Of a stretch of 7,741 bases of DNA, positions 7,063-7,741 are shown piece by piece. The position numbers and the translations under genes are program-made. The stretch's first letter is position 1, and each line of letters starts with the position of its first letter. Origin of the DNA: an uncultured Butyricicoccus sp. (GTDB lineage: Bacteria > Bacillota > Clostridia > Oscillospirales > Butyricicoccaceae); NCBI GenBank assembly GCA_900555465.1, contig USLE01000047.1, positions 1-7,741 of the forward strand. Direction: 5' to 3'. The notes beneath the pieces were generated by a model. It ran no database searches, had not been told where the DNA came from, and worked only from the letters and a program-made list of their open reading frames with translations.

Positions 7063-7155
7063 AAGGTGCGTAACGTCAAACTTTTCGCCGCCCACTTTCT
7101 AAAAGCAACAAGAAGGGGAGGACTCCACCCACGGGAACGCACCGTTCAGCCTGTC

Positions 7156-7178
7156 GTAGGGGCGCGCACTGCGCGCCC
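7156..7178 (+). repeat. Short palindromic repeat, copy 2
   Basis: Same orientation as copy 1 and identical to it except for the single central base (C instead of G). It lies 328 bases to the right of copy 1. Confidence 0.85.
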
Positions 7179-7293
7179 GCCCCTCTGGGGTGGCAGCCGT
7201 TCTGCTTACCCTGATATGGAAAATGGGCGGCAATCGGAAAGGAATACTTACTTTTGCGCGCGCAGCGCGCCCTGAGGGAAAGGGGTTGATTCG

Positions 7294-7329
7294 CAAGAAG
7301 GGGAAAACCGTCAGGTTGTCCCCTTCTTG
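7294..7329. repeat. Long hairpin with 11-bp outer stem and inner stem
   Basis: CAAGAAGGGGA (7294-7304) pairs with TCCCCTTCTTG (7319-7329). After one mismatched A-G pair the stem continues as AACC-GTCA-GGTT. The left arm is identical over 11 bases to 7109-7119. No T-run follows, so a terminator role is unlikely. Confidence 0.65.
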
Positions 7330-7406
7330 TGCGCAGTGCGGCCGCGCAGGCCGCGAATACACAGTTATGATAAGCAGTTTCGCAAAACGATATAAGCCAA
7401 AATCCC

Positions 7407-7429
7407 GGGCGCGCGATGCGCGCCCCTAC
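7407..7429 (-). repeat. Short palindromic repeat, copy 3 (inverted)
   Basis: Read on the minus strand it is GTAGGGGCGCGCA, then TCGCGCGCCC: two central differences from copy 1. Opposite orientation to copies 1 and 2. Confidence 0.8.
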
Positions 7430-7449
7430 GAGATACGGACGCAACGTTT

Positions 7450-7475
7450 GGCGCGCCGAGGTCGTCGCGCCCTAC
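7450..7475 (-). repeat. Diverged palindrome with the same GTAGGG head
   Basis: On the minus strand it begins GTAGGGCGCG, has a central ACGACCTCGG and ends CGCGCC, so only the 6-bp outer GC arms pair. The shared GTAGGG head suggests a sister subfamily to the other copies. Confidence 0.55.
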
Positions 7476-7534
7476 GATATCACGCGGCAATTCACCTTCT
7501 CGTGCTCTACGAAACCTGTGTATACATTAGCCCC

Positions 7535-7557
7535 GGGCGCGCACTGTGCGCCCCTAC
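7535..7557 (-). repeat. Short palindromic repeat, copy 4 (inverted)
   Basis: On the minus strand GTAGGGGCGCACA, G, TGCGCGCCC: one base differs from copy 1 and it breaks one pair of the stem. Same orientation as copy 3. Confidence 0.8.
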
Positions 7558-7636
7558 GGGGTGTCCGATTTCTGCGCGTCGCGCTCCATCGTTTCCTGAA
7601 TCGCGCGCTTTTGCCCGCCGCCCAAAACGCTGTATG

Positions 7637-7682
7637 AAAAAAAGCCCGGCATCCAGCGCATAGCGCGGAACGACGGGCTTTT
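7637..7682 (-). terminator. Intrinsic terminator after tRNA-Thr
   Basis: On the minus strand, 4 bases after the tRNA CCA end, AAAAGCCCG pairs with CGGGCTTTT. The stem encloses a smaller CGC-TAT-GCG hairpin and is followed by a run of seven T. It ends the tRNA transcript and bounds the repeat-rich region. Confidence 0.85.
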
Positions 7683-7686
7683 CTGC

Positions 7687-7741
7687 TGGAGCTGCTGACC
7701 GGATTTGAACCGGTGACCTCATCCTTACCAAGGATGCACTC
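7687..7741 (-). tRNA. tRNA-Thr(GGT), 5' part beyond window
   Basis: On the minus strand: the end of the D-arm, an anticodon stem CATCC/GGATG with loop TTGGTAA (anticodon GGT at 7727-7729, reads ACC/ACU threonine codons), a T-arm ACCGG-TTCAAAT-CCGGT, the acceptor 3' strand CAGCAGC, discriminator T and an encoded CCA end (7687-7689). The 5' acceptor strand and most of the D-arm lie off the right edge. Confidence 0.93.

Larger units (their letters stand above)
6757..7636. other. Gene-free, hairpin-rich intergenic region
   Basis: About 880 bases with no credible protein gene. All open frames here run through palindromic repeats, lack ribosome binding sites and give Arg/Ala/Pro-rich peptides with recurring ARxARP-like strings in more than one frame. 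The region holds the short palindromic repeat family and the hairpins listed separately. Smaller dyads are ATTTGC-TGCC-GCAAAT (7028-7043), CTTTGGC with GCCAAAG (6981-6987, 7012-7018), GAACG-CAC-CGTTC (7135-7147) and GCGGCC-GCGCA-GGCCGC (7338-7354). Confidence 0.75.

Noticed and set aside
6828..7557. CRISPR array
   Set aside because: Copies are unevenly spaced, face both ways and no uniform spacers or cas genes are present.
7190..7663. 157-residue plus-strand frame and neighbouring small frames in the intergenic region
   Set aside because: They are built from the palindromic repeats, lack ribosome binding sites and run into the tRNA terminator.
7637..7741. Integration site at the tRNA-Thr 3' end
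   Set aside because: tRNA 3' ends are common attachment sites, but I found no duplicate of the tRNA end elsewhere in the window and no integrase gene.

Overview
The window looks like chromosome from a high-GC, low-redundancy Firmicute, most likely a gut-type Clostridia of the Oscillospirales group. The reasons are strong AGGAGG-type ribosome binding sites, sigma-A style promoters, intrinsic terminators after every gene, GC-rich third codon positions, and an intergenic stretch full of GTAGGGG-headed palindromes. The taxonomic call is inference, not proof. Every gene I accept lies on the minus strand, and each appears to be its own transcription unit.

Read in the direction of transcription (right to left), the window starts with the 3' two-thirds of a tRNA-Thr(GGT) (7687-7741, cut by the window edge) and its terminator. 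Next comes an 880-base gene-free region (6757-7636) carrying at least four clear copies of a short palindromic repeat in both orientations, several decayed copies and several long hairpins. Then follow an EamA/DMT-family permease with a TTG start (5848-6756), a Zn/Cd/Pb-type P1B ATPase (3048-5726), an oligoendopeptidase F (1135-2934) and the 5' three-quarters of rimO (1-974, running off the left edge).

The ATPase is the most interesting gene. It has a very His-rich, CxC-containing N-terminal tail built of imperfect repeats, then two almost identical heavy-metal-associated domains from a 237-bp tandem duplication, then a complete ATPase core. Its promoter (TTGACA-17-TAATAT) is followed by an imperfect palindrome of the kind bound by ArsR/SmtB metal-sensing repressors, so metal-induced expression is a reasonable inference. 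No regulator gene lies in the window.

The genes do not form a pathway. RimO modifies ribosomal protein S12, PepF trims peptides, the ATPase exports metal, and the permease has an unknown substrate. The window is mostly ordinary housekeeping DNA. The parts that repay a second look are the ATPase N-terminus and operator, the dyad inside the rimO promoter, the terminator that overlaps the permease stop codon, and the repeat-rich intergenic region. I do not see a convincing new multi-gene system.
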